Assembly (NCBI GenBank): GCA_037951165.1
Contig: JBBDHG010000097.1
Span: 4,964,001 to 5,028,000 of the forward strand
Source: Lophius americanus
Taxonomy: Eukaryota > Chordata > Actinopteri > Lophiiformes > Lophiidae
Direction of reading: 5' to 3'
Length of the DNA: 64,000 nucleotides
The position numbers and the translations under genes were made by a program. The notes under the pieces are model-generated. The model had not been told where the DNA came from. It made no database searches and saw only the letters and a list, made by a program, of their open reading frames with translations. Below, piece after piece: positions 26,249-37,700 of the stretch. Numbering within the stretch: position 1 is the first letter of the stretch; every line of letters begins with the position of its first letter.

Positions 26249-26856
26249 GATCAGATTACACCACAGCATGTTGTACTATTATTAGAACATAAAACAATAA
26301 GTCAATTCAATTCATTCATTTATTAATGACACAGCTCATGTTGGGGTCCATAGCAAGATAAATAAAAATTGTAATATTGCAGCATTTATTCCCAACAAAT
26401 ATTACTGCCTCTACTCCTACTGCAAATATTACTGTTACTACTACTACTTTCTCAACTATTATTTCTACCAATACAAACTACTTGTGCTGCAACAACTACT
26501 AGTACAAAAACTACAAAGTTCACTTTACTTTGCACCAACACCACCAATAATACTACTACTACTACTACAACTGGTATCACCACCACTGTTGTTATCATTA
26601 ATTATATTACTGTTATATAAGATGACCCAAAATCATATTGTATTATCATTATAACATGAATAAGGTTATATCAATAAAAGTAGTTGTATATGTATGACTA
26701 CAGTTGAATATTTGTAAATGTAGTAAGTGTGTATGCACATGTATATACACATCCATACTCTCATGTTACACTTCACTCCCTAAAACTTTTTTCACATTTT
26801 ATTGATGGTTGTTATGATACAGCATAGATGTTATCACTTTGTCTTGCTCTAGTCAT

Positions 26857-27000
26857 CCATCCATCCATTCTCTTCTAAGTTTCCAGGGTCCGGTCGTGGT
26901 GGCCCTTAAGTCTCACGGTCCATTTTCCCACCACTGGAGAACAAGACACCAATGTAGTTAAACTCCTTCGCCTGAGGCAGCAACTCACCCCTTCCCTTTG
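26857..27000. mobile_element. Decayed LINE fragment with CATCCATCCATCCATTC start
   Basis: CATCCATCCATCCATTCTC followed by a 'cagggtccggtcgtggtgg' block, then an ACCCTTCGCC-like and TGAGGCAGCAACTCACCCC block, matches by memory a widespread fish non-LTR retrotransposon remnant. No open frame remains. Confidence 0.45.
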
Positions 27001-27520
27001 AACCTACATTGGTTCTTGGTTAATATGTGTAGAAAGTTTAATCAAAGAAATATGATCTCCCAGATTACATTTTTTAATCTCCCAGATTAGAAAAATCAAC
27101 AATATATGCATACGTAAATATCTTTCACTTCACACATTTTATTGCATGACATAGTATTAGACCTATTTCACTGAAATACTGCAAAAAATCAGACGGGAAT
27201 TCAAAAATATTTGTAAAATCACAAATAATGCTTGTAGAAATTAATTTACATAAAGTTAAAGTCACACTCTCCAATCACAAATATTTGACTTGATCAGGAC
27301 TTAAACATTAGTAGTTTACTATTAATAAGTATATATAAAATATGTAATTTTAGATAATACAGCTCCGCACAAGGCTCGGTTAAATGAGAGCATCAAAAAC
27401 ATCAATCAGATTATAAGTAAAACAACATTTCTTTTGTCAATGTCAAGTAGGATTATGCATTTGTTTGGATCCATATGGAAAAGGATGCCAGATGAGTGGA
27501 ATAAAACTTCTGAGGCAAGC

Positions 27521-30503
27521 TCACTCTTCTTTATATGTTGCTGAGCATTTCTGCAGGCTTTTAATCCTGAAACAAAAAAATGGGACAAAAGTTACCTCCA
27601 TAAAATTATGAATCTTTTTGAAGGGAGTTGTTTATAGTGTGGTATTGTAAGATGCCCTTACGCCTCTTTTTTGAAGGTCACATCGGATATTTTGTCTTCA
27701 TTTACACCTTCAGGACATTCATTAATGTCCTTTATGCCCAATGTGGTCAAAGCTGTTTGGGGAAAAAAGTTTGTGAGCTCGTTGTATTCAATAGTGTCAC
27801 TACTCCGGAAAAAATCCTTTGTTTTTACAATATTCTATAGAAACCTATCCTTGTCTAAACCTGAGATAATGTTTATGTTTGTTTTCTCATCTCTTTAGGT
27901 GAGGATGCTCTTCCTAATGGGCTCGATGTGACGTTTGAAGTCACGGAGCTGAGACGGCTGACAGGCAGCTACAACACCATGGTTGGAAACAATGAAGGAA
28001 GCATGGTGAGCACTATGATCTCATTATCTACCATATACTTAGCAGTTGTGTTCTTATAAAACATACAGCAGTAATACTTTTTAATACACCGGTTAGCCAA
28101 TTAATTTTCAATGTTTAATTCGCCTTTAGTTTGCACTACTGGTATAATACCATGAGGAACTAGACAGTATTGAGAGAGAATGAGACCTCCATCAGGGCAC
28201 CCAAGTTTCCCAATAATGTCATTACACCTAAAGCAATTATACCATTATAGTTTGACACTCACACTATGAATTCATAATCATGATCTGAAGCATTCTGGAT
28301 CACCAGACCTGGTACCTTTACAGCTTTTGCGTCACACCATCCTGTCAAAGTTATTATTTCAATGGTTCTCTAAAAATCTTGGAATGTAACACGCTCTCTT
28401 TTACTACCTTCTAGCAATATTAATGAAAGTGAAAAAGGGATCCAGAATCCACAGCTTCGGTTTTAGAGCTGCTCAACTGGAGAAAGTTTTTTTCCGTCCA
28501 CACCTTTATCTCCTCCACACAAGACACTTAATCACAAGACAGAAGACACAAGACAAGACAAGACAAAACACTTAACACTTAATCTACATCCTCTTATTAA
28601 TATATATTTCATACATAAAAGGGTAGAACAGAATTTGGAGCTATCTGTTATGGTAACAATTCACTAAACGTTTTTTACTAAAATCTCAGAAAACCCTGTA
28701 AAAAATCTCATATGTCAACGGTCCAGAATCATTCCAAGTTCATACAGCTGCTTCTATTTCATCAAGAGACACACTTTAAAATTGTAGTTGGTAGTAGCAT
28801 AGAGGGACAACAAAAATATCACAATAAATGCGAGATTCTTATTCGTATTTTTATAAATGATTTGAGAATTACAGTGTTCTTAAAATGGTAAGAAATGTCA
28901 TCTCTCTGACTAAGAAAAGCCAACAGTGTCCATGTACACTCACCGTGCTTGTACTGGTCAAAAGTAATGTACTTTTGATTAGTAGGGTCCATTATCCCAA
29001 AAACTGCATCCAGGTTGGCAGTGTCGAACAAATGTGGCCCTTTGGAACCGCTCTGCTCAGAAACCTTCAGCTTTTCTAGCTGCTCAATGAGGAACTTGAT
29101 GGCATTTTCTTCAAGAAAGAATCAGCAAATCAACAATAAATCACTGCTGTTAAGATGCACATATTGTGTATTGAAAACATTTTTTTCTTGACGATATTTG
29201 AACTTGTTATCACTATTGTTGTTGATCTTTCGGGACAACAAACAAACAAACTTCGTGTTCATATTGTACTCTAAATTAGAACACCCATTTATTTGTACAA
29301 CCAAACAGCACACGCCTTAATGTGTTATGGTTGTAATGTTATGGTTCATGAAGGGCCATTTTAAAAACGTCTGTTACATCCCATCCTGTCACAAGCATGA
29401 ACCTATTGTTAATGAGTAGAGGATAAATAAAGTACATAAGAAAATATCTACTTTTAATTTTGACGTGAAATTACCCTTTAAGAGAAAATGTGCAGCATTT
29501 AAAATACTGACATAAAAAAACAAAATCAGGAAATACAGCCCTGCAAAACAGAAAAAGTATTTAAATGTGCTTGGTCTTTATGAAATGTAACTAAATATGG
29601 TATAATTGTAATATGAACACTGAATAAAGGTTTTATACATAATTGTAATACCCCCATTCTTGTGGAGTAATAACTCTTAATGACGTAAAGCAACACCTAT
29701 TGGTGAATTTATGTCTATGAAAATAATGGTGTAGCAAAAATAGCTAGTTACACCGGTTGCATGTTTAATTATGTCCAGTTTTGCAGATAACATATGTTAT
29801 AGACTTTCAGTACTGCTTAATGCCGAGATAAAGTTTGGTAAACATATTTTCTCTTTAGTTATTTTGTCTTTTAATACTGCATTATCATCGGGGGCCGTAA
29901 GGATTGAGTCGCAGTTTGGCTCCCATGCAGTTAGTTAACTAAGGTATTATTTCAATTTTAAAGTTGTTTTTTTTTATATCAAGAAATAGAAAGGATCAAA
30001 TAGGAATCGGGTGCTTATTGGAGATGTAAGCATCAATTCGAAAATATACTCAGGTTGCTCTTCGGCGAATTTAAAGAAAATCCAAGGCACACTGATCTAT
30101 TTGAAAAAAAAAAAAAAAAAAAAAGATTTTCGAACATGGCTATAAACATAATATTGTATATAGCAGTAACAACATTCTGGTTTTTTTAATGACATGTTTT
30201 ATAATAATAATAATAATAATACATTTAATTTATAATGCACTTTACATTTGGATCAAATCTCAAAGTGCTACAAAGCAAAAGCAGATAAAAGCATCACTAA
30301 AAAATAAAATAAAATAATATAGGCAATAACAGCTAGATTGCACGCTAGCGAATATATGTAGCGCTTTCCGTATGAATATGCGACAAAAGTGAGCTCTAAC
30401 CAGGTCTATTAAAGAGGAGCATGCTGGTCAGGTTGTCCATAAGCTCAACAATCTTGTGTTTCTTCAGATAATCCGCGCCGTCCTTCTCTCTCTGCGTCGT
30501 CAT
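27521..30503 (-). CDS. efcab10: EF-hand calcium-binding domain protein 10 (complete, 4 exons, 134 aa)
   Basis: Coding exons: 30401-30503, 28944-29108, 27662-27752, 27521-27566; total 405 nt with closed phases. The ATG opens MTTQREKDGADYLKKHKIVE. Residues about 10-45 form an RIIa-type dimerisation/docking helix pair (YLKKHKIVELMDNLTSMLLF), as in proteins that dock to A-kinase anchors or radial spokes. One EF-hand follows; its loop DPTNQKYITFDQ (residues 75-86) lacks the acidic residues at positions 3 and 5 and has Gln at position 12, so calcium binding is doubtful. The end, LQKCSATYKEE, resembles other fish EFCAB10 tails. The last intron is only 95 bp. Intron 2 holds an inverted copy of samm50 exon 5; intron 1 holds an L2 tail. 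A role in cilia or sperm flagella is inferred from the family. The symbol is fairly secure from the RIIa plus EF-hand layout and length. Confidence 0.85.
27830..28455 (+). repeat. Inverted duplicate of samm50 exon 5 and flanks, in efcab10 intron 2
   Basis: This about 625-bp block is the reverse complement of 23335-23965. By eye the flanks differ at a few percent of positions (for example CATATACTTAGCAG against CATATACATAGCAG). The copy ends near 28455, where GATCCAGAATCCACA is followed by unrelated sequence. The spacer between the two arms is about 3.9 kb and contains samm50 exons 1-4 and the samm50 promoter. It lies antisense to efcab10. Confidence 0.92.
27899..28005 (+). pseudogene. Orphan copy of samm50 exon 5
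   Basis: A 107-bp copy of the exon with both splice sites kept (CTCTTTAG before it, GTGAGCAC after it). I find no difference from the native exon at 23786-23892, and it still encodes the POTRA-to-barrel linker, including NGLDVTFEVTELRRL. It is on the opposite strand to samm50 and no other samm50 exon lies near it, so it cannot be used in the normal message. It could only appear in an antisense or plus-strand transcript. Confidence 0.9.
28525..28590 (+). repeat. Short ACAAGAC-type tandem repeat
   Basis: Imperfect tandem units of ACAAGACA and ACACTTAAT just beyond the end of the inverted duplicate. It may mark a breakpoint-prone site, but this is only positional. Confidence 0.6.
30203..30295 (-). 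repeat. L2-like LINE 3' tail
   Basis: (AAT)n, then ACATTTAATTTATAATGCAC and the CTCAAAGTGCTACAAAG block. In reverse orientation this is the end of an L2-type LINE: a CACTTTGAG-like block and then an (ATT)n tail. It is the longest of the four copies in the window and lies in efcab10 intron 1. Confidence 0.6.
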
Positions 30504-30533
30504 CTCTCCACATGTATTCCAATTTGTTTGTAA

Positions 30534-30552
30534 CTTGTTGCCATGACACAAC
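30534..30552 (-). promoter_or_regulatory. Possible RFX X-box in the efcab10 promoter
   Basis: On the gene strand the sequence GTGTCATGGCAAC lies about 35 bp upstream of the ATG. It differs at about one position from the ciliary X-box pattern GTNNCCATGGNAAC bound by RFX factors. The position and the probable ciliary role of the gene make it plausible, but a single motif of this kind can occur by chance. Confidence 0.4.
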
Positions 30553-31242
30553 AAAGAGTGGGACGGTTGTTTGCGTTTGCACTCTTATTTGGCAGAAATA
30601 TTGTGACGTCAGACACTGGGCGTGTTCAACCACACTAAAGAGGGAGACAAATCCAAGGTGGTCATGGCCACTAGGGGGAGGCAGAGAGCGCGGGAAACTG
30701 TCCGCACGAGATTCTTTCGAGGAAGTGGAATAAAACACATTTACTTTTTATTAATTTTCATATAAAATCTTCATTGAAGTAGTTTGTAAAAACAATTGAG
30801 AAGTGTAAAGTTAACATTTTTAGCGGTTTGTGGTGCTATATTTTATTATGGAACCATTGTTATTATCTCAGTAAAACTTCTTCTGATCTTTTTCATCAAT
30901 TTATTTAGAATTGTTTTTGAAAGCGAAACAGGTACAGCTAATAATATTGATAATGGGTGTGTTAGATTTAAAGTCTGCAAATTATCAAACATTAATTAGT
31001 ATTGAGGATAGGGGCCCCAAATTCAAATTGTGCTAGTGGCCGCTTCTTATCCAAGTGTTTACAAAATTATACAGCAAAAGAGCGCAATTAACTGGGTGCT
31101 GTGTGTGCGTGGATTTAAAGCAATGTATAAATGTTCTTTAAGTATTTCTATCAAATAAAAGAGATTGAGGTTACGGGTAAATTTAAACTGTAGTATGAAT
31201 ATAAAAAAAAGAAATGTATGATTGAACTTTTCAATCCATTCA

Positions 31243-31568
31243 ATCTTTTGAAATCAGATTTGAGGCACTTTTATATGTGGTCCTAGAACCATCACCATCA
31301 CTAGCAGCAAGGCATAACAAAGTCACCAAAGAGGAGAGATTGCAATGATGCAGAAGTGTTTCTCTCGAGCAAAATGATACGCATAAATTTGTTACTAGAT
31401 CGTTCTCTTTGGTTTGTTTAAAGCACGTGCGCTGTTTTGGAGGGCAGTTGCATTCACGTTAGAGTTAGATACAGGTCACTGTAATTATGAATGTGGACCG
31501 TGAAGGTATTCAAATCTGATCTGAGAAAAAAATCTGAACTGAAAAATGTATGCTTTTGAACGTAGCCT
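31243..31568. mobile_element. Probable non-autonomous DNA transposon
   Basis: The left part TTTTGAAATCAGATTTGAGG and the right part AATCTGATCTGAGAAAAAAA resemble the ends of a common fish element with AAATCAGATTTG-type termini. The ends are only loosely inverted and there is no coding capacity, so family and borders are uncertain. Confidence 0.4.
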
Positions 31569-31724
31569 TACATAATTCTCCCCATCAAAAGTACAAACAC
31601 ATAATGGTGTTATTAGGAGATGTATAATCTAAAGGACACAAATGGAAGAATAAACCAAATCATTTTGTCCCAAATAAGATCCATATCCAGATTACGCAGA
31701 GAGTGTAGCACTACAGTGTAGCAT

Positions 31725-31730
31725 TTTATT
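31725..31730 (-). terminator. uqcc6 polyadenylation signal
   Basis: TTTATT on the plus strand is AATAAA on the gene strand, about 140 nt after the uqcc6 stop codon. Confidence 0.55.
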
Positions 31731-31868
31731 CCACTTCACTTCGATCCATTGGAAGAAAATACTTTACAAAAATATTTCCGATTTATATATGTCCCACGAA
31801 TGAATTTTACTTCCAGGTGGAAGGCAGCCTCTTGCTGTTCCTCCAAAACACGAAGGAGGATGTTACCA

Positions 31869-32624
31869 TCAGTCCAATTTTTGTTCGTCTTTAGTTCGCT
31901 GCAACGCAATAACGGCTTCTTGTCCAACTTTGTAGCCCAGAAGTTCTGTCTGAAGCTCCCCAGGCTTTGGTGGGACCTCTGGTATACTCTGAAAATTCAA
32001 ACAGTACACATTTTTTAAGATAATGCTTGTTCTGGTGGAAAGATGTGAGAACAAACAGTAGATCACAGAGCTATTTGGGGGCTAAAGGTGGACCTACAAA
32101 ATATTAGAAATATAGTTTTAATGATATGGCAGACTGATATAGAACAGAAGACAATAAAATATCTCTGAGGACATTCCAAAGTATGGTGGCTATTAAATGC
32201 ATAATCTGAATAGCTGGAGGATTAAAAATATGTAAGAAGGGTTCCTGTGTAGCTAAGTAAATGGCTCAAAACATCATTTTATACTATGTGTAATAGCAAC
32301 AGAAGGCCAAAGAGACGTTTTGTTGTAAATATACATCAATGGTGCAATATTGTTTCTAATAGTTGGCCAAAATATTCTTCAATTTGAAAATGATCAGCTT
32401 TCTACTTCCAATGCATCTCAGCATATGCTGGACTTGTTTTAATTCTATCTATTAAAAAAAAAAACAGGAAGATTATTGTACATTGTACTAAAGTTACAGT
32501 GAATTTCATCCCTCACCAGATCAGGCAGGTAGTACAGGTGGACAACCTGTGCTCCTGCAAACATGGCCAGTACACTGGCACCAAACACCCTTAGGTACCG
32601 AGGCCAAGAAACACCAGCTGGCAT
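31869..32624 (-). CDS. uqcc6: Complex III assembly microprotein UQCC6 / Brawnin (complete, 75 aa)
   Basis: Two exons, 32517-32624 and 31869-31988, joined in phase 0 by a GT-AG intron; total 228 nt. The first exon encodes MPAGVSWPRYLRVFGASVLA and then a single hydrophobic segment (about residues 12-30) and VVHLYY; the second starts SIPEVPPKPGELQTELLG. This matches Brawnin (human C12orf73, 71 aa), an inner-membrane protein needed for respiratory complex III assembly. The tail after ELLG diverges from mammals and ends in Asp. Its linkage to tdg is also seen in human 12q23. The gene is easily missed because each exon is too short to stand out. Confidence 0.92.
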
Positions 32625-33780
32625 ATTCAGTCAGTTTTAGGCTGGTGAAAGAGAGGGACATACTTGTGAATAAATCCACAACTAAATCCAGGATAATCAT
32701 GTCAGACAAGATATGACTATTTAGGAACACACATCATACAGCTAGAACATTATAATGAATTTGCAAGATGCTGGGATCGTGCAAGTAGTTACATAAATAT
32801 AAGTTACCATTGAGGCTTTAAAGCCAAATCATGTTCACCAAGATAAAAAAAATGCACAGGTGCATATCCACTGCAATCCTTATGACTCTACACCACCTGC
32901 ATGTGACAGTACAGTCACAGATGCTGTTCTTTGCTAGCACTGCTGTAACACTATCAGTTTGACAAACAAAATATAGTTATGATATCATCTTCCCCTCACT
33001 AATGATAGTAATAACTTACCTTGCTTAATTGACAGCCACTTTAATAAATAAATAGTAGCTATTTGAAGCTAATTTTCACCATTTTGGCCACACAGGGACA
33101 CAGCGGTCATACCGTTTATCTAACACGATGATGGCATGAAAGATGAGGTCTCACTCGGAATTTATTTAAAGAGACAACAAATAATCCACGTATCCACTAT
33201 TGTTGCATCTGCCGGCTCCACATTTTAATGTTAGATGGTCAATATTGAAATTTTTAATTCAAGTCTGAATAACAAAAACTAAAAATATTTCTTGCGACTA
33301 CTTTATTTTGATGCTGCTTGGTAGCATATGCTCCTATCTAATTTTTTGCGATCTTTTTGAAAAAGCTACACTCGTAAGCCACATACTCAGTTCTACCAAA
33401 TGCTATTACAACTATGTAATTGCATCAGAAAGGAGTTGTAAATAACAATTATTGAAGTCAAATAAGATCCGGATGATCGACATATATCCAATTGGATGTA
33501 TTACTCATGGTTCAGGTTATTATCGAGAGGTGAGGCGCATCACGAAACTACAACATCTTTGGCAGAAAATGTCTTCTTCACAGCTAATCCTGTCCTTGTT
33601 TTCACATACAAGGAATATATTGTCCTCTAGCGGTATCTTTATGAACTCATACAATCAGCGTCACTGGTAGGTGAAGTATTCAAATGTTATAGTTCACCCA
33701 CTACGAAATTAATCTGTGAAAATATGCCTCTATAAAATGAAGTTCTGTATACAAAATCTCACGAATGTACAAGATTAAAG
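32625..33780. other. Intergenic upstream of uqcc6, no feature recognised
   Basis: AT-rich DNA without a convincing exon. The 72-codon plus-strand frame at 33452-33670 has no recognisable homology. Confidence 0.45.
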
Positions 33781-33784
33781 TTTT

Positions 33785-34175
33785 TTCAGCAGCATGCAAT
33801 TAAAGCCTTCAACTATCTCCATAAAGCACCTCCGTGCTTCTCTGACCTGTTCCATCCCTACAAAACTTCCAGTACTCTTCGCTCATCATCTTCCAAGCTC
33901 CTCACTACGCCTCCAGTCCGTTTTTCATCGATGAGGTCCAGAGCTTTTAGCCGTGCAGCCCCTGTCTCTGGAACTCTCTCCCACAAACCATCCGTGAAAT
34001 TGACTCTCTCCGCACTTTCAAAGACTCCCCTAACTTGTATGGTCACTGTGGTTTGACCTTGTATTTATTTCAGCTTTTTTTATGTTTTTTTGAATAGCGT
34101 CTTTTTCTTGATATTTGCCGTTATCATCTGCCGTTATCATCTGTATCTGTAATGTATTTTAAAATGTATTAATAT
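33785..34175 (+). mobile_element. L2-like LINE C-terminal fragment and 3' tail
   Basis: The plus strand encodes a degenerate RT C-terminus typical of L2-type elements (STLRSSSSKLLTTPPVR followed by RAFSRAAPVSGTLSH, with the usual Leu-Trp-Asn-like core mutated), then an AT-rich tail ending in TATTAATATTATTAT. It is 5'-truncated. It ends about 220 bp upstream of the tdg copy 1 promoter motifs. Confidence 0.7.
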
Positions 34176-34394
34176 TATTATAAAAAAAAGCATCAGAATT
34201 AAAAGTACTTACTGTGCAGCAAATTGGTCGGTGTTTCTCAATTACTTTTTGAATTTTTTATATAACTGCTGCATTTCTGTGTATGTCTATGTTGAATATG
34301 CTTGGTGAAAAATGTTAAAAGGCCATGGTAATTAAAATACTGTCATCATTACTCTTTGCATCCTATTTTAACGTATTATGCAGTACTCCTCCCA

Positions 34395-34440
34395 ACCAAA
34401 AGATGGCGGAAATACGTCATTATACCCGGAACTAAACGGA
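34395..34440 (+). promoter_or_regulatory. Promoter of tdg copy 1 (YY1, CRE-like and ETS motifs)
   Basis: AAAGATGGCGGAAATACGTC packs a strong YY1 site (AAGATGGCGG) against a CRE-like TACGTCAT, with an ETS-like CCGGAA just downstream. YY1 sites of this form sit close to start sites of housekeeping genes. The ATG is about 370 bp downstream, so a long 5' UTR or a non-coding first exon is implied. Confidence 0.5.
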
Positions 34441-34776
34441 ATCTCAAGGCGTTTAAATGGTCTTTGTTTTGGATCATTCCCAGACCCATGTCTCTTTAAA
34501 TGAAAACCAAACAACAAAATGTATGACAGGTATGTTAGTTTACTTACACACAACTAAACCATGTTTAGTTAATCTAAAAGTCTCTTTTCCCCAGAAGTTA
34601 GCTCTTGAACCAGGTAGTATTAGCTTACTGTTAGCTCTTTCTTTGGCAGCGTCCATTCGTCTTTGTGCCAAAAATGTACCCTTTGTGCTTTAACTTCAAC
34701 ACAGCTCATATCTCAACTGTGTGTCCGTGCGTTTGAAGCAACATTATTATTAATTTGTTCAAATAAGTCAACAGTT

Positions 34777-37700
34777 ATGATGGAAGAAAACCAGTATACC
34801 TCACTGACGGTTCCTACGGATTATTTTCAGCAGTGGTGAGTTGGTGCTGGAGGTTGGCTGCAGGTCTTAACACAACAAACATCTCATGTTATTCTCTTGA
34901 CGTGTTCATTTTCATGCATGAGATGGAAAAAACACACAGCATATGACTCACGACATCATGTTTACCTATGTACTTTACGTTCAGACTTCTAGCAATTAAG
35001 AGTGGGAAAATATACCATTGAAATGGGATGGAGACTTATGGGTTAGACCAGATGTGCTCCGAGAATAATCAGAGGTGGAAAAAGTACAGACATTCTTGCT
35101 ATAAGTGCAATTAATAGTGTAAAATCTTCGGTTATAAGTGGATGTATTGCTTCTTTCAAGTGAAGGTGGAAACGAACCAGGGTCTGAAATGTGCTAAATG
35201 TTTCAAAGTAAAAAAAACAAAAAAAAAACAGTAGCCCTTAGAATAACAGATATACTTGCTATTTTGGGTCAAACCTGACCGAACCTCATGTCATATTTAG
35301 AATATATTAATTGAAGGGATTAAAACATAATTTAAACTTCTATTACTACCATTCACAGGCAAATTATGTATTATGAAAAAAACTGACATTATACCTTATC
35401 CTCATGGTCAACTGAGCTTGCATTTGTTTCTTGTTTCATTACGTGTTACATGTGTTTCCCTGTTTCATCTGTCATGCGTAATATGCAACGATGGACACAC
35501 CAAGGGGTCATCTTTTCTATGTATTTTTGTTCTTTCAGTCTAGGCTGCAGTCAGTATTGATGTCGGGAAAGCAAGCAACTATTCAAAATAAAATGGTGTA
35601 CTTAAGTAGCAATTCTGTTTTGAAAATGTAGAATATTGAAAGAAAAAGTGAGAAGTGGTCAGAAGAGGAACACACAGATAGCTGAAAACTATACTTGCAC
35701 TTTATTGCCTCTCACATCTGGCTGTGATCTAGGTATGAAACAAATAATTTAATATTCTGCGATTAAGTTTACAAAGTGCAAATGTTTATTCAAGTATTCT
35801 GTTGCTGATTTGGCAAATGTTAAAAGATATTTCCATCAAATTTTTTAATTGTTACAACATCACCCTGCTATCATTACACCATCGCTTTCTACAGGCTCTA
35901 ATAGACCTGTTTTGACCATCACTCAGCCTTTTTGATAACTTTTATACAAACGCTGCCTTAAATTGTAAATTACTCAGAGAGTACATACCTCAACTTCACT
36001 CCATAGTCACAAAAACATAAAATATATTGCCCACTCTAAATGTACATTTAAATTCCCCAGATAAACCTACTACTATCCATATAATCAATGTCTGGATAAT
36101 GGTGTAGCATAATGCGTTGTCGATGCCTGGCTATTATTATTTTGGTTGGCAAAGTCTAAGAAAGGGCCCTGTTTTGCAAAGTTGAAGAAAGTGAAAAAGT
36201 GAATTCCCTCCCAGATCTGCATCGAAATGAAACCAATTCTTCAATGGCTGGAGATGGCTCAATTAAATCATAGTCAGTTGATATTAACAATTTGATGCTG
36301 ACCAACAAACGTGGACGATCACTTATCTTCCTCCAACACTCAGTTGTGTGAAGTAAAGAAATTTGCCTCTTGGTCGACCTCTAGCTTTCTTCATGTCAGT
36401 AATGGCGACCACGTTTTTTGCAAGTTTGTTTGTATATCTTCATTCAATTCTGGTCAGCCTTACCTTATCATACCACCAAAGTCTTTGTAAAAGAACTGGG
36501 GGAAGTCTTTTTGGATCAAAGCATATACTCAATCAAAGAAAATGGCTTGCAACATTTCATTCATTTAGAGATTACACACAGGTATTTATTATTGCATGTG
36601 TATTTGTGGGTAGTGTTTCATATACTGAATGTTTACCTCACCCTCTTGGTTATGCACCCATTGAATGCAAGACATCATTTGACTTCCGCTGTATCCTTGC
36701 TTACCCACCATTTTCCTTCTCTCTTTACCCCAACCCCTATATCTTTTCTTTTCTCATACCTCTCTCTTTAAGGTACCAATCCAGCCAGCAGCACCCAGAG
36801 GCACATTATGTGATGCCGTTTCATAGCATGGGCCATAACACAGAAGGTCCTAGAGATGAGCTTGTTATGACTGATCTATCTGTTCACCGAGAGCCACCTC
36901 TATATCAGGAACCTTTTTATCAGAATGACCCATCAGCCCCAAACCACTACCAGGAGCCTTCATACCAGCAGAATGTTAGGGAGCAGCAGTATCCTGAACA
37001 CTTAAACCAAGCTCAGTATCAACAGCAGCAGGAGCCAAGTGTTCTGCACCAACCGCCTCCTTCAGATTCACCTCAAGGTAGGGAAGAGATTATAAATCCT
37101 CTGCAGTCTAAGATCCTACCAGCGTTATCCATATTCCTACACGTTTCTGGGTCCATTATGGCAATACAGTTTGTTGAATGAAGACAAATTTGTTATGTCA
37201 TAAAGGTGATGATGTACTGAAACAAGACACCAAACACTAGCATATCATGTTTAACATAAAGACGTACATTCAGATCAAAGGTTTGGTTTCAAGCCAACAT
37301 AAACACAAGTTATTGAATAATCAACGTAATTCATCCCCCACACCCCAAAATGTTTTATACATAGTATTTGGTGTGTTAGAATATCTAATAATAATAATAA
37401 TACATTTAATTTATAACGCACTCTACATTTGAATCAAATCTCAAAGTAGGGCTTTTTGTAGTAAGACATCTGTCAGTGTGAACTCTGTTTTTCACATGCC
37501 ACGTGATTCAAGTTGACAAACAGTTGACTGTCAGCAATCCTCTTGAAAGATTTAGGGTATTAATCAACCGTTATCATTGTATCTGTAAGGACTAAGCCAA
37601 TGATAAATAACTTGAAATTTAAAGATCATGCTATTTTTTTCCAAGCCGCTACGGTATTATTGACCATTGGATTTTCTGGAATTAATATGAGATTCTCCTT

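Larger units (their letters stand above)
30504..31724. other. Intergenic, efcab10 5' end to uqcc6 3' end
   Basis: Holds the efcab10 promoter and a non-autonomous repeat (listed separately). No further exon is seen on either strand. Confidence 0.5.

Noticed and set aside
27406..27588. 60-codon minus-strand frame as a separate small gene
   Set aside because: It overlaps efcab10 exon 4 in another frame; the correct frame joins exon 3 and ends at 27521.
27899..28005. Second samm50 gene or alternative exon
   Set aside because: The copy is on the opposite strand and no other samm50 exon accompanies it.
31736..31927. 63-codon minus-strand frame as another uqcc6 exon
   Set aside because: It overlaps exon 2 in a different frame; the uqcc6 frame ends with a stop at 31869.
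36363..37181. 272-codon plus-strand open frame
   Set aside because: Only the part from 36773 to 37077 is exon 2 of tdg copy 1, shown by the splice sites and phase; the rest is intron that happens to stay open.
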